Origin: Pseudomonadota bacterium | Lineage (GTDB): Bacteria > Pseudomonadota > Alphaproteobacteria > Rhizobiales > Xanthobacteraceae | Assembly: GCA_023386885.1 (NCBI GenBank) | Contig: JAEWIX010000097.1 | Coordinates: forward strand, 1-26,010 | Length of the DNA stretch: 26,010 bases | Reading direction: 5' to 3' | Shown: piece by piece, positions 16,917-24,322 of the stretch | Layout of the letters: the number at the start of each line of letters is the position of its first letter | How positions within the stretch are numbered: position 1 is the first letter of the stretch | Position numbers and translations under genes: made by a program | The notes under the pieces: generated by a model | What the model was told of the DNA's origin: nothing | What the model saw: only the letters and a program-made list of their open reading frames with translations | Database searches by the model: none

Positions 16917-17318
16917 GTGGTCCGTAGCGTGCCTCCGCAACCGCCGGCAACCGACTCTGCCACGGCAGCCGGCGTGACAGAAACCCGAACGGCCGAGCCT
17001 CATCCGGCGCAGACGGACGCGACGGCAAGCGGGGGCTACACGCGAACGGGTCCGGGGCCGATCGCGTCGATCCGCACACGCTGGACCGCGCGTCCGGTCG
17101 GCAGCATCACTTTTGTCGTCGATGAGGTGATGGGCGAGAACGGCACGCCGGTGACCAGCCGGCCGATGTCGCGCGAGGCCGCGATCAAACTGATCGACGA
17201 ACGAGCGCAGGCCGCGCACGAGCGTTACGCGCTGTTGCGCAGCGACCTGGCGTGGCCGACGGACGACGCCGCGGAGCCCGAAGTGGAGATGCCTCCCGTC
17301 CCGCCTCCGGTCGATTGA
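16917..17318 (+). CDS. Unknown protein coupled to the amidase gene
   Basis: I do not recognise this 133-residue product. The first 45 residues are low-complexity and rich in proline, alanine and threonine. A compact middle follows (SIRTRWTARPVGSITFVVDEVMGENGTPVTSRPMSREAAIKLIDERAQAAHERYALLRSDLAW), mixed strand then helix, and the C-terminus is acidic and proline-rich. GTG 16917 is supported by GGAG 7 bases upstream, which overlaps the TAG stop of the amidase, so expression is probably coupled. There is no signal peptide or membrane segment. Conserved residues R-x-R-W and the helix MSREAAIKLIDERAQAAHERY suggest a small cytosolic or DNA/RNA-associated domain, but this is speculation. Confidence 0.7.
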   Translation: MVRSVPPQPPATDSATAAGVTETRTAEPHPAQTDATASGGYTRTGPGPIASIRTRWTARPVGSITFVVDEVMGENGTPVTSRPMSREAAIKLIDERAQAAHERYALLRSDLAWPTDDAAEPEVEMPPVPPPVD

Positions 17319-17335
17319 CTGCCTTGTCGCCGCTC

Positions 17336-17353
17336 ATGTGATCCATCTCACAT
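17336..17353. promoter_or_regulatory. Perfect CRP-type palindrome upstream of the DUF2147 gene
   Basis: ATGTGATCCATCTCACAT fits the TGTGA-N6-TCACA consensus of CRP-family activators exactly and adds one more matching base on each side. Its centre lies about 76 bases before the start codon at 17421, a position compatible with activation from -41 to -61 of a promoter near 17390-17405. The anaerobic FixK/FNR consensus (TTGAT-N4-ATCAA) differs, so a CRP-like rather than FixK-like regulator is expected. Confidence 0.65.
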
Positions 17354-17420
17354 TCCTCGCGCGCGCCGCCTCCTAGGGTGTCCGGGACATCAGATCCCGC
17401 GCCCGGTTGAGGAGGTTCCC

Positions 17421-18206
17421 ATGAAGGTCGTCGTTGCCGTCACCGCGCTGCTGCTCTCCAGCACCCTCGCCCACGCCGGAGATTCCTATTCGTTCGACAT
17501 CGGCGGCCGCTCGGTCACCATCCACGCGCCCCGCGGCTGCGACCAGCCGTCGTGCATTTCGATTTCGATCCCCGGCGTTTTCTCCTACGGCCCGAAGCGC
17601 GGTGCGCGCATCGAGATCGATCGCGAAGACGACGACATGGAAACCTCGGACGCCGCGCCGGCGATCGCTCCCGCCCCGGCGCCGCAGCCATCGCGGACCG
17701 AGGTTCAGCCCGCAGCACCTGCTCCCGCCGTGACTGCCGCACAGCCGGCCCCCAAGGCCGCAGATGCCGAACTGGTTCCTGCGAAACCGGTCGCCGAACC
17801 CGCGCAGACGCAGAGCCAACCGGCCAAGCCCACTGTGGTCGCCAATGCGCCGGTGTCCGCGCCGGTGCAGCAACAGCAGGCTCCCGCGCCGGGCGCGCCG
17901 CAGGTGGCCCACTCGCCGCTCGGCGTCTGGCTGACCGAGGAGAAGGAAGGCAAGGTGCGCATCGAGGCCTGCGGCTCCAACCTCTGCGGCTATTCGATCG
18001 ACGCCAGGACCAGCCAGAACAAGGCGAAGGTCCTGATCAACATGCGCCCGACCGGCGCGAAGTGGAGCGGCCGCATCCACGACCCGAAGGGCGGCGGCAC
18101 CTATGACTCGACTATCGCGCTGAAGGGCTCGGACCGGCTTCGCGTGCAGGGTTGCGCCTTCGGCGGCATGTTCTGCGGCGGTCAGACCTGGACGCGGGTG
18201 GAGTGA
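17421..18206 (+). CDS. Secreted DUF2147 domain protein
   Basis: The 261-residue product has a Sec signal peptide (MKVVVAVTALLLSSTLAHA, cleavage about residue 19). A short N-terminal domain (20-75) contains a paired-cysteine segment CDQPSC. A long proline/alanine/glutamine-rich linker (about 76-165) follows. The C-terminal DUF2147 domain (about 166-261) is recognised by SPLGVWLTEEKEGKVRIEACGSNLCGYSI and CAFGGMFCGGQTWTRV. The domain is a lipocalin-like barrel of unknown function, usually about 120-150 residues on its own, so the N-terminal extension is notable. GGAGG lies 5 bases before ATG 17421. Four C-terminal cysteines suggest disulphides in the periplasm. Confidence 0.85.
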   Translation: MKVVVAVTALLLSSTLAHAGDSYSFDIGGRSVTIHAPRGCDQPSCISISIPGVFSYGPKRGARIEIDREDDDMETSDAAPAIAPAPAPQPSRTEVQPAAPAPAVTAAQPAPKAADAELVPAKPVAEPAQTQSQPAKPTVVANAPVSAPVQQQQAPAPGAPQVAHSPLGVWLTEEKEGKVRIEACGSNLCGYSIDARTSQNKAKVLINMRPTGAKWSGRIHDPKGGGTYDSTIALKGSDRLRVQGCAFGGMFCGGQTWTRVE

Positions 18207-18236
18207 GCGCCGCCCAACCTCTCCTCTTCGTCTCAC

Positions 18237-18255
18237 GGCCGGATTTATTCCGGCC
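18237..18255 (+). terminator. Hairpin after the DUF2147 gene
   Basis: GGCCGGA (18237-18243) pairs with TCCGGCC (18249-18255) around a TTTAT loop, 30 bases after the stop. No strong T tract follows, so it may be a weak terminator or an mRNA end-protecting hairpin. Confidence 0.4.
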
Positions 18256-18318
18256 ATCCACGCCTTAAATCCCGCGCATGATAAAACGTGAGTGCGGCGA
18301 TTGACGCATTTGCGCCGC

Positions 18319-18366
18319 CATCCTTCGAGGCTCCAGGCGTTCCGCGTGTCGCACCTCAGGATGACG
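18319..18366. repeat. Dispersed intergenic repeat, copy C (single unit)
   Basis: A single reversed unit runs from ATCCTTCGAGG to GCACCTCAGGATGAC. It shares its ends with copies A and B but has its own middle. It lies in the convergent gap between the DUF2147 gene and the cupin gene. Confidence 0.75.
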
Positions 18367-18389
18367 GCATCAGACCAATTCCAGAATAA

Positions 18390-18800
18390 TCACTCCGCCG
18401 CCACCGCCTTGGTGTAATCCGCATCGCTCACCTGCTCGAGCCATTCGACGGCGCTGCCGTCGACGGCTTCCTGCATGGCGACGTGCGTCATGCCGTGATC
18501 CGGCGCGGCGCCGTGCCAGTGCTTCTCGCCCGGTGGAATCCACACCGTGTCGCCGGCGCGGATTTCGCGCACCGGCTCGCCCTCCTTTTGCACCCGCCCG
18601 ACGCCGGACACGACGTAAAGCGTCTGGCCCAGCGGATGCGTATGCCACGCCGTCCGTGCGCCCGGTTCGAACGAAACGCGAGCCGCCGCCATCCGCGCCG
18701 GCGAGGGGGCGTTGACGATCGGATCGAGCCAGACCGTGCCGGTGAAGTAGTCCGCCGGTCCGCGCCGCGTCGGCCGCGATCCGTTGCGATGAATGTCCAT
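18390..18800 (-). CDS. Cupin, (R)-selective manganese hydroxynitrile lyase-like
   Basis: The 136-residue single-domain cupin has the metal ligands H53, H55, Q59 and H94 in WHTHPLGQT and PGEKHWHG. It appears co-linear with the Granulicella tundricola hydroxynitrile lyase as I recall it, including A40, V42, H106 and Q110, which shape that active site. Such cupins cleave or form cyanohydrins such as (R)-mandelonitrile in vitro, using Mn; their natural role is unsettled. I chose ATG 18800, which has GGAGG 4 bases upstream; the frame extends upstream but overlaps the preceding gene. It follows the RraA-like gene by 26 bases, so the pair is likely an operon. A generic quercetinase-like cupin role is the alternative. 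Confidence 0.85.
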   Translation of the reverse strand: MDIHRNGSRPTRRGPADYFTGTVWLDPIVNAPSPARMAAARVSFEPGARTAWHTHPLGQTLYVVSGVGRVQKEGEPVREIRAGDTVWIPPGEKHWHGAAPDHGMTHVAMQEAVDGSAVEWLEQVSDADYTKAVAAE

Positions 18801-18826
18801 GGTGCCTCCGTCGGTTTGCGCGATGT

Positions 18827-19531
18827 CTATTTCTTTTCCTTGAACGCGGCGTAGCGCGCCTTGGTTTCGGCATTCATCGGATAAAGGCCCGGCAGCGACG
18901 CGCCGTTGTTGACCTCGTTGACGATCCACGCCTCCATCCGCTCCTGCTCCGGGCCGTCAGTGAGCACGTGATCGAGCAGCGCCTGCGGAATGAGCACGAC
19001 GCCATCCTGATCCGCGACGACGATGTCGTTCGGAAACACCGCGACGCCGCCGCAGGCGATGCCCTCGCCCCAGCCGACGAAGGTGAGCCCTGCGACCGAC
19101 GGCGGCGCGGCGGCGCCGTTGCACCAGGTCGGCAGGCCGGTGCCGAGCACGCCCTCGACGTCGCGCACCACGCCGTCGGTGACCAGCGCCGTTACCTTCC
19201 GCTGCACCATGCGCGCGCAGAGAATGTCACCGAAGATGCCGGCGGTGCTGACGCCCATCGCGTCGACCACGGCGATACAGCCTTCCGGCATCGCCTCGAT
19301 CGCGGTGCGGGTCGAGATCGGCGACGACCACGACTCCGGCGTCGCCAGATCCTCGCGCGCCGGCACGAACCGCAACGTGAAGGCCGGGCCGACCAGTCGC
19401 GGCTGGCCGGGCTTCAGCGGTCGCGCGCCGCGCAGCCATAGATTGCGCAGACCCTTCTTCAACAAGACGGTGGTGATCGTCGCGGTGGAGACGTGCGACA
19501 GGGTTTCGATGGCCTGCGGAGAAAGCGACAT
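18827..19531 (-). CDS. RraA-family aldolase/decarboxylase-like protein
   Basis: The 234-residue product belongs to the RraA / HMG-aldolase family. Members include regulators of RNase E and class II aldolases that cleave 4-hydroxy-4-methyl-2-oxoglutarate or decarboxylate oxaloacetate. The conserved G101-D102 turn and the R123-D124 pair in TDGVVRD, which bind substrate and divalent metal in the aldolases, are present, followed by the typical GGVAVFPNDIVVADQDGVVLIP. The protein is longer than RNase-regulating RraA (about 160 residues), which favours the enzyme class. Start ATG 19531 has GGAG about 10 bases upstream; the frame opens further but without coding character. It heads a two-gene operon with the cupin and is divergent from pxpBCA. 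Confidence 0.87.
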   Translation of the reverse strand: MSLSPQAIETLSHVSTATITTVLLKKGLRNLWLRGARPLKPGQPRLVGPAFTLRFVPAREDLATPESWSSPISTRTAIEAMPEGCIAVVDAMGVSTAGIFGDILCARMVQRKVTALVTDGVVRDVEGVLGTGLPTWCNGAAAPPSVAGLTFVGWGEGIACGGVAVFPNDIVVADQDGVVLIPQALLDHVLTDGPEQERMEAWIVNEVNNGASLPGLYPMNAETKARYAAFKEKK

Positions 19532-19768
19532 GGACGAACGACTCCAATGAGAACGACATGCGCGGCATCTTGCGTTCATGGAGAGACGCGTCAAGGCCGA
19601 AGCATCATGCAGCAGCCACGCGTGCGCCGCAGGCGACGATTACTCTGCCTTATCATCGGCATGTCGATTAGTTTATTGAAATGACTGCATTTATTGGCAC
19701 AAACCGAATTCCCTCCGCGCCCGAAACAGGCTATTGCTGACACGTTGCAAAAGGGCTCGCAGACAGGC

Positions 19769-20500
19769 ATGGCCGCAGAATTTCTTCCGCCCCGCATCCT
19801 GCCCAGTGGCGACGCCGCGATCACCGTGGAGTTCAGCCGCCGGATCGACGACGACGCCAACCGGCGCGTCCTCGCGCTCGACCGCCTGATTGCCGCCGAG
19901 CCGATTGCCGGGATCACGGAGACGGTGCCGACCTATCGTTCGCTGCTGGTGCATTACAATCCGCTGCAAATCGATTTCGACGCTCTCGCAAGCCAGTTGA
20001 TTGCGCTCGCCGCGACACCGGTCACGGACGCCATCGCATCGCGCCACTGGCGCATTCCCGTCGCCTATGGCGGCGAGCACGGCATCGATCTCGATGACGT
20101 CGCGACAACGCTCGGCCTTACGTCCGATGCGCTGATCGCGCGCCACACCGCGCCGGTCTATCGCGTGGCGATGATCGGCTTCACGCCGGGCTGGTCGTAT
20201 CTGAGCGGGCTCGATCCCGCGCTGGAATTGTCGCGCCGGCAGGAGCCGCGATTGCGCACGCCGCCCGGCACCATCTCCATCGGCGGTGTGCAGACCGGCG
20301 TCCAATGTATCGCGGGGCCGAGCGGCTGGCATCTGTTGGGCCGCACGCCGGTGCGCACCTATCAGTTTCATCGCGATCCGGTGTTCCTGCTGGAGCCCGG
20401 CGACACGCTGAATTTTTATGCCGTCGATGCGCAGACGTTTGCCGAAATGGATCGCGCCGCCGAGCATGGCGATATCGTCGCGGAGTTGGCCGCGTCATGA
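19769..20500 (+). CDS. pxpB: 5-oxoprolinase subunit B
   Basis: PxpB is part of the ATP-dependent 5-oxoprolinase PxpABC, which opens 5-oxoproline (pyroglutamate) to glutamate. The 243-residue protein shows the KipI/PxpB allophanate-hydrolase subunit 1 signature: RILPSGDAAITVEF at the start, then GFTPGWSYLSGLDPALELSRRQEPRLRTPPGTISIGGVQTGVQ and GWHLLGRTP. I chose ATG 19769 giving MAAEFLPPRIL; a TTG at 19694 is open but lies in a region that should hold the promoter. No strong ribosome binding site is visible. The stop overlaps the next start as ATGA. Confidence 0.9.
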   Translation: MAAEFLPPRILPSGDAAITVEFSRRIDDDANRRVLALDRLIAAEPIAGITETVPTYRSLLVHYNPLQIDFDALASQLIALAATPVTDAIASRHWRIPVAYGGEHGIDLDDVATTLGLTSDALIARHTAPVYRVAMIGFTPGWSYLSGLDPALELSRRQEPRLRTPPGTISIGGVQTGVQCIAGPSGWHLLGRTPVRTYQFHRDPVFLLEPGDTLNFYAVDAQTFAEMDRAAEHGDIVAELAAS

Positions 20501-21546
20501 GCCGGCTCGTCGTCACCATGGTCGGACCCGCGACCTCGGTGCAGGACGCCGGCCGCTTCGGCGCGCAACGCTACGGCCTGACGCCGAGCGGCGCGATCGA
20601 TCGCCTGGCGCTGGCGACGGCGAACGCCCTCGCCGGCAATCCGCCGTTCACCGCCGCCATCGAACTCGGCCCGTTCGGCGCGACCTTCACCGCCGAGGGC
20701 GGCCCGATCCGCATCGCGGTCACGGGCGCATCGCGCAGCATCAAGATCGACGACGACCGCATGCTGCCGCTCAATCAATCCGCGACCTTGATGCCCGGCG
20801 AACGGCTGCTGCTGGGCGCGGCGCGCGAGGGCGTGTTCAGCTATCTCGCTATCGAGGGCGGGATTGAAGGCGAAGCCGCGTTCGGCAGTCTTTCGGTCAA
20901 CGCGCGTGCCGGGCTCGGCAGCCCGGTGCCCCGCCCGTTGCAGAGCGGCGATCATCTCGATGTGCGCGCGGCGACCGAACGCACCGAACACGCGCTCCCG
21001 TTGCGACCACCCTCCCCCGATCCGATCCGCGTCGTGCTCGGCCCGCAGGACGACGAATTCGGCGACGCAGTCAAAACCTTTCTCGACGGTACCTGGACGA
21101 TCTCACCGACCAGCGACCGCATGGGCTATCGCCTGCAAGGTCCGGTCATCCGTCACCAGCACGGCCATAACATCGTCTCCGACGGCACCGTCAACGGCAG
21201 CATTCAGGTGCCGGGCAACGGCCAGCCCATCGTGCTGATGCCGGATCGCGGCACCAGCGGCGGCTATCCCAAGATCGCAACCGTGATCGGCGCCGATTTC
21301 GGCCGCTTCGCGCAGATGCCGCCGGGACGGCCGTTCCGTTTTGCGGCCGTGAGTGTCGTTGAGGCGCGGCGCGCGGCCATCGCTTTCGCAGCGCTGTTGC
21401 ACGACCTGCCCGCGCGCATGGTCGATGTCGCGCACTTTGAATTCAACGTCGCGGCGTTGCAGAATGCCAACGTCGCCGGCAGCGCGGTGAACGCCGTCGA
21501 TGCCGGAACGTGGCAGAGCGAGCCTCGGCAAGACCAACAACCCTGA
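20497..21546 (+). CDS. pxpC: 5-oxoprolinase subunit C
   Basis: The 349-residue PxpC/KipA subunit carries the biotin-independent carboxyltransferase-like fold. Typical segments are GPATSVQDAGRFGAQRYGLTPSGAIDRLAL near the N-terminus, GPQDDEF and TWTISPTSDRMGYRLQGP, and PDRGTSGGYPKIATVIGADFGRFAQMPPG. Start ATG 20497 overlaps the pxpB stop. It pairs with PxpB and PxpA in the cytosolic complex. The downstream gap to pxpA is 24 bases. Confidence 0.9.
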   Translation: MSRLVVTMVGPATSVQDAGRFGAQRYGLTPSGAIDRLALATANALAGNPPFTAAIELGPFGATFTAEGGPIRIAVTGASRSIKIDDDRMLPLNQSATLMPGERLLLGAAREGVFSYLAIEGGIEGEAAFGSLSVNARAGLGSPVPRPLQSGDHLDVRAATERTEHALPLRPPSPDPIRVVLGPQDDEFGDAVKTFLDGTWTISPTSDRMGYRLQGPVIRHQHGHNIVSDGTVNGSIQVPGNGQPIVLMPDRGTSGGYPKIATVIGADFGRFAQMPPGRPFRFAAVSVVEARRAAIAFAALLHDLPARMVDVAHFEFNVAALQNANVAGSAVNAVDAGTWQSEPRQDQQP

Positions 21547-21570
21547 AATCAACCAGCGGGGAACGACATC

Positions 21571-22335
21571 ATGAGCATCGATCTCAACTGCGACCTCGGC
21601 GAAGGGTTCGGCGCGTGGCAGATGGGCGACGACAACGCCATGCTCGGCCTCGCCTCGAGCGTCAACATCGCTTGCGGTTTTCACGCCGGCGATCCCGACA
21701 TCATGCGCAAGACGGCGGAACTGGCGAAAGCGCGCGGCGTCGCCATCGGTGCGCATCCGGGCTATCGCGATCTGCACGGTTTTGGGCGCCGCCCGGTGGC
21801 GGGGCTCACCTCTTCCGAAATCGAAAACCTCGTCGCCTATCAGATCGGTGCGTTGCAAGCGGTGGCCGCGCTCGCCGGCCACAAGGTGACGCATGTGAAG
21901 GCGCACGGCGCACTCTCCAACGTCGCCTGCGAGGACGACATGACCGCGCGCGCGATTGCGTCCGCGATCAAGGCGGTGGACCGCAACCTGACCTTCGTCG
22001 TGTTGGCCAACAGCAAATTACTGAAAGCCGGCGAAGCCGCCGGACTGCCGCTGGCGCACGAGGTGTTCGCCGACCGCGCCTATGAGGACGACGCCAACCT
22101 CGTCTCGCGCCGGAAGCTAGGTGCGGTGCTGCATGACGCCAACGAGATCGCGCAACGCGTGGTGCGCATGGTGCAGGATCGCGCGGTGGTGTCGATCACC
22201 GGCAAGGTCATCAAGGCGCAGATCGACACGGTGTGCATCCACGGCGACACGCCCGGCGCCGTCGACATCGCCCGCGCGGTGCGTCAGGCGTTGAAGGACA
22301 ACGGCATCGAGGTGAAGCCGTTCAGCGCGAGATAG
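21571..22335 (+). CDS. pxpA: 5-oxoprolinase subunit A (LamB/YcsF family)
   Basis: The 254-residue PxpA subunit completes the oxoprolinase. The family motifs are plain: IDLNCDLGEGFGAW at residues 3-16, CGFHAGDP, IGAHPGYRDLHGFGRR and THVKAHGALSN, a set of histidines and acidic residues in a deacetylase-like barrel. GGGGA lies 8 bases before the ATG. Length is normal. The three genes let the cell recycle 5-oxoproline that forms spontaneously from glutamine and glutamate or is taken up. Confidence 0.93.
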   Translation: MSIDLNCDLGEGFGAWQMGDDNAMLGLASSVNIACGFHAGDPDIMRKTAELAKARGVAIGAHPGYRDLHGFGRRPVAGLTSSEIENLVAYQIGALQAVAALAGHKVTHVKAHGALSNVACEDDMTARAIASAIKAVDRNLTFVVLANSKLLKAGEAAGLPLAHEVFADRAYEDDANLVSRRKLGAVLHDANEIAQRVVRMVQDRAVVSITGKVIKAQIDTVCIHGDTPGAVDIARAVRQALKDNGIEVKPFSAR

Positions 22336-22363
22336 CTGAGATCGGCAGTCGTCACGTTCGCAT

Positions 22364-22510
22364 TCAAAAAGGCCGATAAGTCAGCGTGCCAAACAGCACG
22401 GCGGCAATCAGGATAAAAGCACCGCCTAGCGCCACGGCATGAATCCGGGTCTCCACGCGCGAGACCAGTTCACGCACGGGAACGGATCGTCGGGTTTCGG
22501 AATCGCGCAT
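22364..22510 (-). CDS. Small single-helix membrane protein, 48 residues
   Basis: A 48-residue frame runs from ATG 22510 to TGA 22364, with GGAG 7 bases before the start. The product begins MRDSETRRSVPVRELVSRVE, a charged cytosolic part, then one hydrophobic helix at about residues 24-45 (HAVALGGAFILIAAVLFGTLTY), ending YRPF. The ordered charged-then-hydrophobic layout and good ribosome binding site argue it is real. Function is unknown. It lies 204 bases downstream of the CysJ-like gene on the same strand and is convergent with pxpA. Confidence 0.75.
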   Translation of the reverse strand: MRDSETRRSVPVRELVSRVETRIHAVALGGAFILIAAVLFGTLTYRPF

Positions 22511-22714
22511 CGTCAGGCTCCACTATCTTGGAACAGGATAATGAAGCGCTGACACATGGAACCGCAACCACCTCGAAAAAATAGCGATAGGCGTGTTTTC
22601 AGGCGCCTGAAGTGGAAATGACTATTCTCCCGCCATCGCAAATGACGATGGATTTATTCGTCGTGATTCTGAGGACGTCGACCATCCAAAAGCCGTCGCG
22701 CACCCCAAATACCG

Positions 22715-24322
22715 TCAGTATACATCCTGCTGATACCGCCCCTTCCGCTTCAGATCGGCGACGAAGGCGATCGCCTCGTCGGTGGAACGCACGCCGAATT
22801 GCGCGACGATATCGACCAGCGCGCGCTCGACATCCTTGGCCATCCGCTTGGCGTCACCGCAGACGTAGACATGCGCGCCGTCCGCGAGCCAGTTCCAGAG
22901 TTCGCGGCCGACTTCGCGCATCCGATCCTGCACGTAGAATTTCGCGTCGCCGTCGCGCGACCACGCCAGCGACAGGCGCGTCAATAATCCAGACACCTTC
23001 ATCGCGTTCAGTTCGTCGGCATAGAAGAAATCGCAATCGCGACGCTGATGCCCGAAGAACAGCCAGTTGCGGCCACCCGCCTTGGTCGCGTCGCGATCCT
23101 GCAGAAATGCGCGGAACGGCGCGACGCCGGTGCCGGGACCGATCATGATGATCGGCGTGTTAGTGTTCTCCGGCAGCGCGAAGCCGTGCGCCTTCTGCAC
23201 ATAGACGCGCACCTCGTCGCCGATGGCGGCGCGCTCCGCGAGATAGGTGGACGCAACGCCGAGACGCCCGCGCCGGCCGATCACGTAACGCACGGTATCG
23301 ACGGTGAGCGACAGCCGCCCCGGCGCGGCGTTGTGCGACGACGAGATCGAATAGAGCCGCGGCTGCAACGGATCGAGCGCCTCGACGAAGGCTTCCGGAT
23401 GCGGCCGCACGCCCATGAACTTCTGCAACGTCGCCAGCACGTCGAGATGCGCGGCGTCGCCGTCGGGATCGTCGCCCTGCGCCAGCGCTCGCGCCTTCTC
23501 GCGCAGCGCGCCGCCGCTGACGAACGACAGCAGCTCGAACAGCTTGTCCGGCGCCGGCGACAGCGACACGTCGTCGCGCAACACGTCGCGCAACGCCTTG
23601 CCGTTCACCTGCGTCGCGTGCGACGCACCGAGCACCGCGATCACCTGATCGACCAGGCCGAGATCGTTACGTGGAAACACGCCGAAGGAATCGCCCACGA
23701 CATAATCGAGTGCGCCTTGCGACAGATCGAACTCGATATGCCACGTCTCTTTTTCCGAACCCGGCTTGTTGAGCAGGCGGCGCGACAGCAACGTCGCCAC
23801 CGCCGGATTGTCGCGCGAGCGTCCCGGCGCGCCGACCGGCGCTGCCGTCGTAACCGACGCGACAGCGGCGAGCGCGGCCTTCGCCACCGGCGCGGCGTCG
23901 AGTTCGGCGTGCAGCGCTTTCAGCATCCGCGCGGTCTCCTTGCCGCCCGGAACGCAGAGATTGATGCGCTCCTCGGTGCGCGCTGCCAGCGCGTCGGCAT
24001 AATCATGGCAATTGTAACCGCACTGGCCGCAATCCTGCTGCGCCATCGCCGCCATCATGCGCCGCCGCAAGGGCTTACCTTCGGCGAGCTTCATACGCTC
24101 GCCAATCGACATGGTCTGATCGTGCCACGGCGCGCCGTCGTCATCATCGGCGGCCACGATCGCGCCGACCATCGCCGCATTCTGCTCCGGCGACAGCGGC
24201 ACGTTGCCGTCGAGTTGCAACGCGCCGACCAGAAAGCCGTTGAGCCAGGCGCGCTGTTCGTCGGAGAACGGCGCGGTTTCCGGAACAACCTGTAATCGCA
24301 TCGTCGGTGTCGTCTGGTTCAT
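22715..24322 (-). CDS. CysJ-like NAD(P)H reductase with [4Fe-4S] domain, no flavodoxin domain
   Basis: The 535-residue protein resembles the alpha subunit of sulfite reductase but lacks the FMN flavodoxin domain. Instead residues 95-130 carry C98-x2-C101-x3-C105-x17-C123 (DCGQCGYNCHDYADAL...CVPGG), much like the [4Fe-4S] domain of RnfB. The rest is a ferredoxin-NADP reductase module: a connecting domain, RLYSISSS for FAD, GPGTGVAPFRAFLQDR for NAD(P)H, YVCGDAKRMAKDV, and the C-terminal KGRYQQDVY. ATG 24322 overlaps the NirA stop as ATGA and follows GAGGTG. It probably passes electrons from NAD(P)H through FAD and the cluster to the NirA-family protein. Annotation as sulfite reductase alpha subunit is common, but nitrite reduction is equally likely. 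Confidence 0.88.
   Translation of the reverse strand: MNQTTPTMRLQVVPETAPFSDEQRAWLNGFLVGALQLDGNVPLSPEQNAAMVGAIVAADDDDGAPWHDQTMSIGERMKLAEGKPLRRRMMAAMAQQDCGQCGYNCHDYADALAARTEERINLCVPGGKETARMLKALHAELDAAPVAKAALAAVASVTTAAPVGAPGRSRDNPAVATLLSRRLLNKPGSEKETWHIEFDLSQGALDYVVGDSFGVFPRNDLGLVDQVIAVLGASHATQVNGKALRDVLRDDVSLSPAPDKLFELLSFVSGGALREKARALAQGDDPDGDAAHLDVLATLQKFMGVRPHPEAFVEALDPLQPRLYSISSSHNAAPGRLSLTVDTVRYVIGRRGRLGVASTYLAERAAIGDEVRVYVQKAHGFALPENTNTPIIMIGPGTGVAPFRAFLQDRDATKAGGRNWLFFGHQRRDCDFFYADELNAMKVSGLLTRLSLAWSRDGDAKFYVQDRMREVGRELWNWLADGAHVYVCGDAKRMAKDVERALVDIVAQFGVRSTDEAIAFVADLKRKGRYQQDVY

Noticed and set aside
19672..19696. Direct repeat TTTATTG twice, 18 bases apart, between rraA-like and pxpB genes
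   Set aside because: Short and AT-rich in a promoter region; could be chance, and no regulator is known to fit.
19694..19712. TGGCAC resembling a sigma-54 -24 element upstream of pxpB
   Set aside because: The -12 element (GC at the fixed distance) is missing.
23048..24295. 415-codon plus-strand frame opposite the CysJ-like gene
   Set aside because: Histidine/arginine-rich shadow; the minus strand carries FAD and NAD(P)H motifs.
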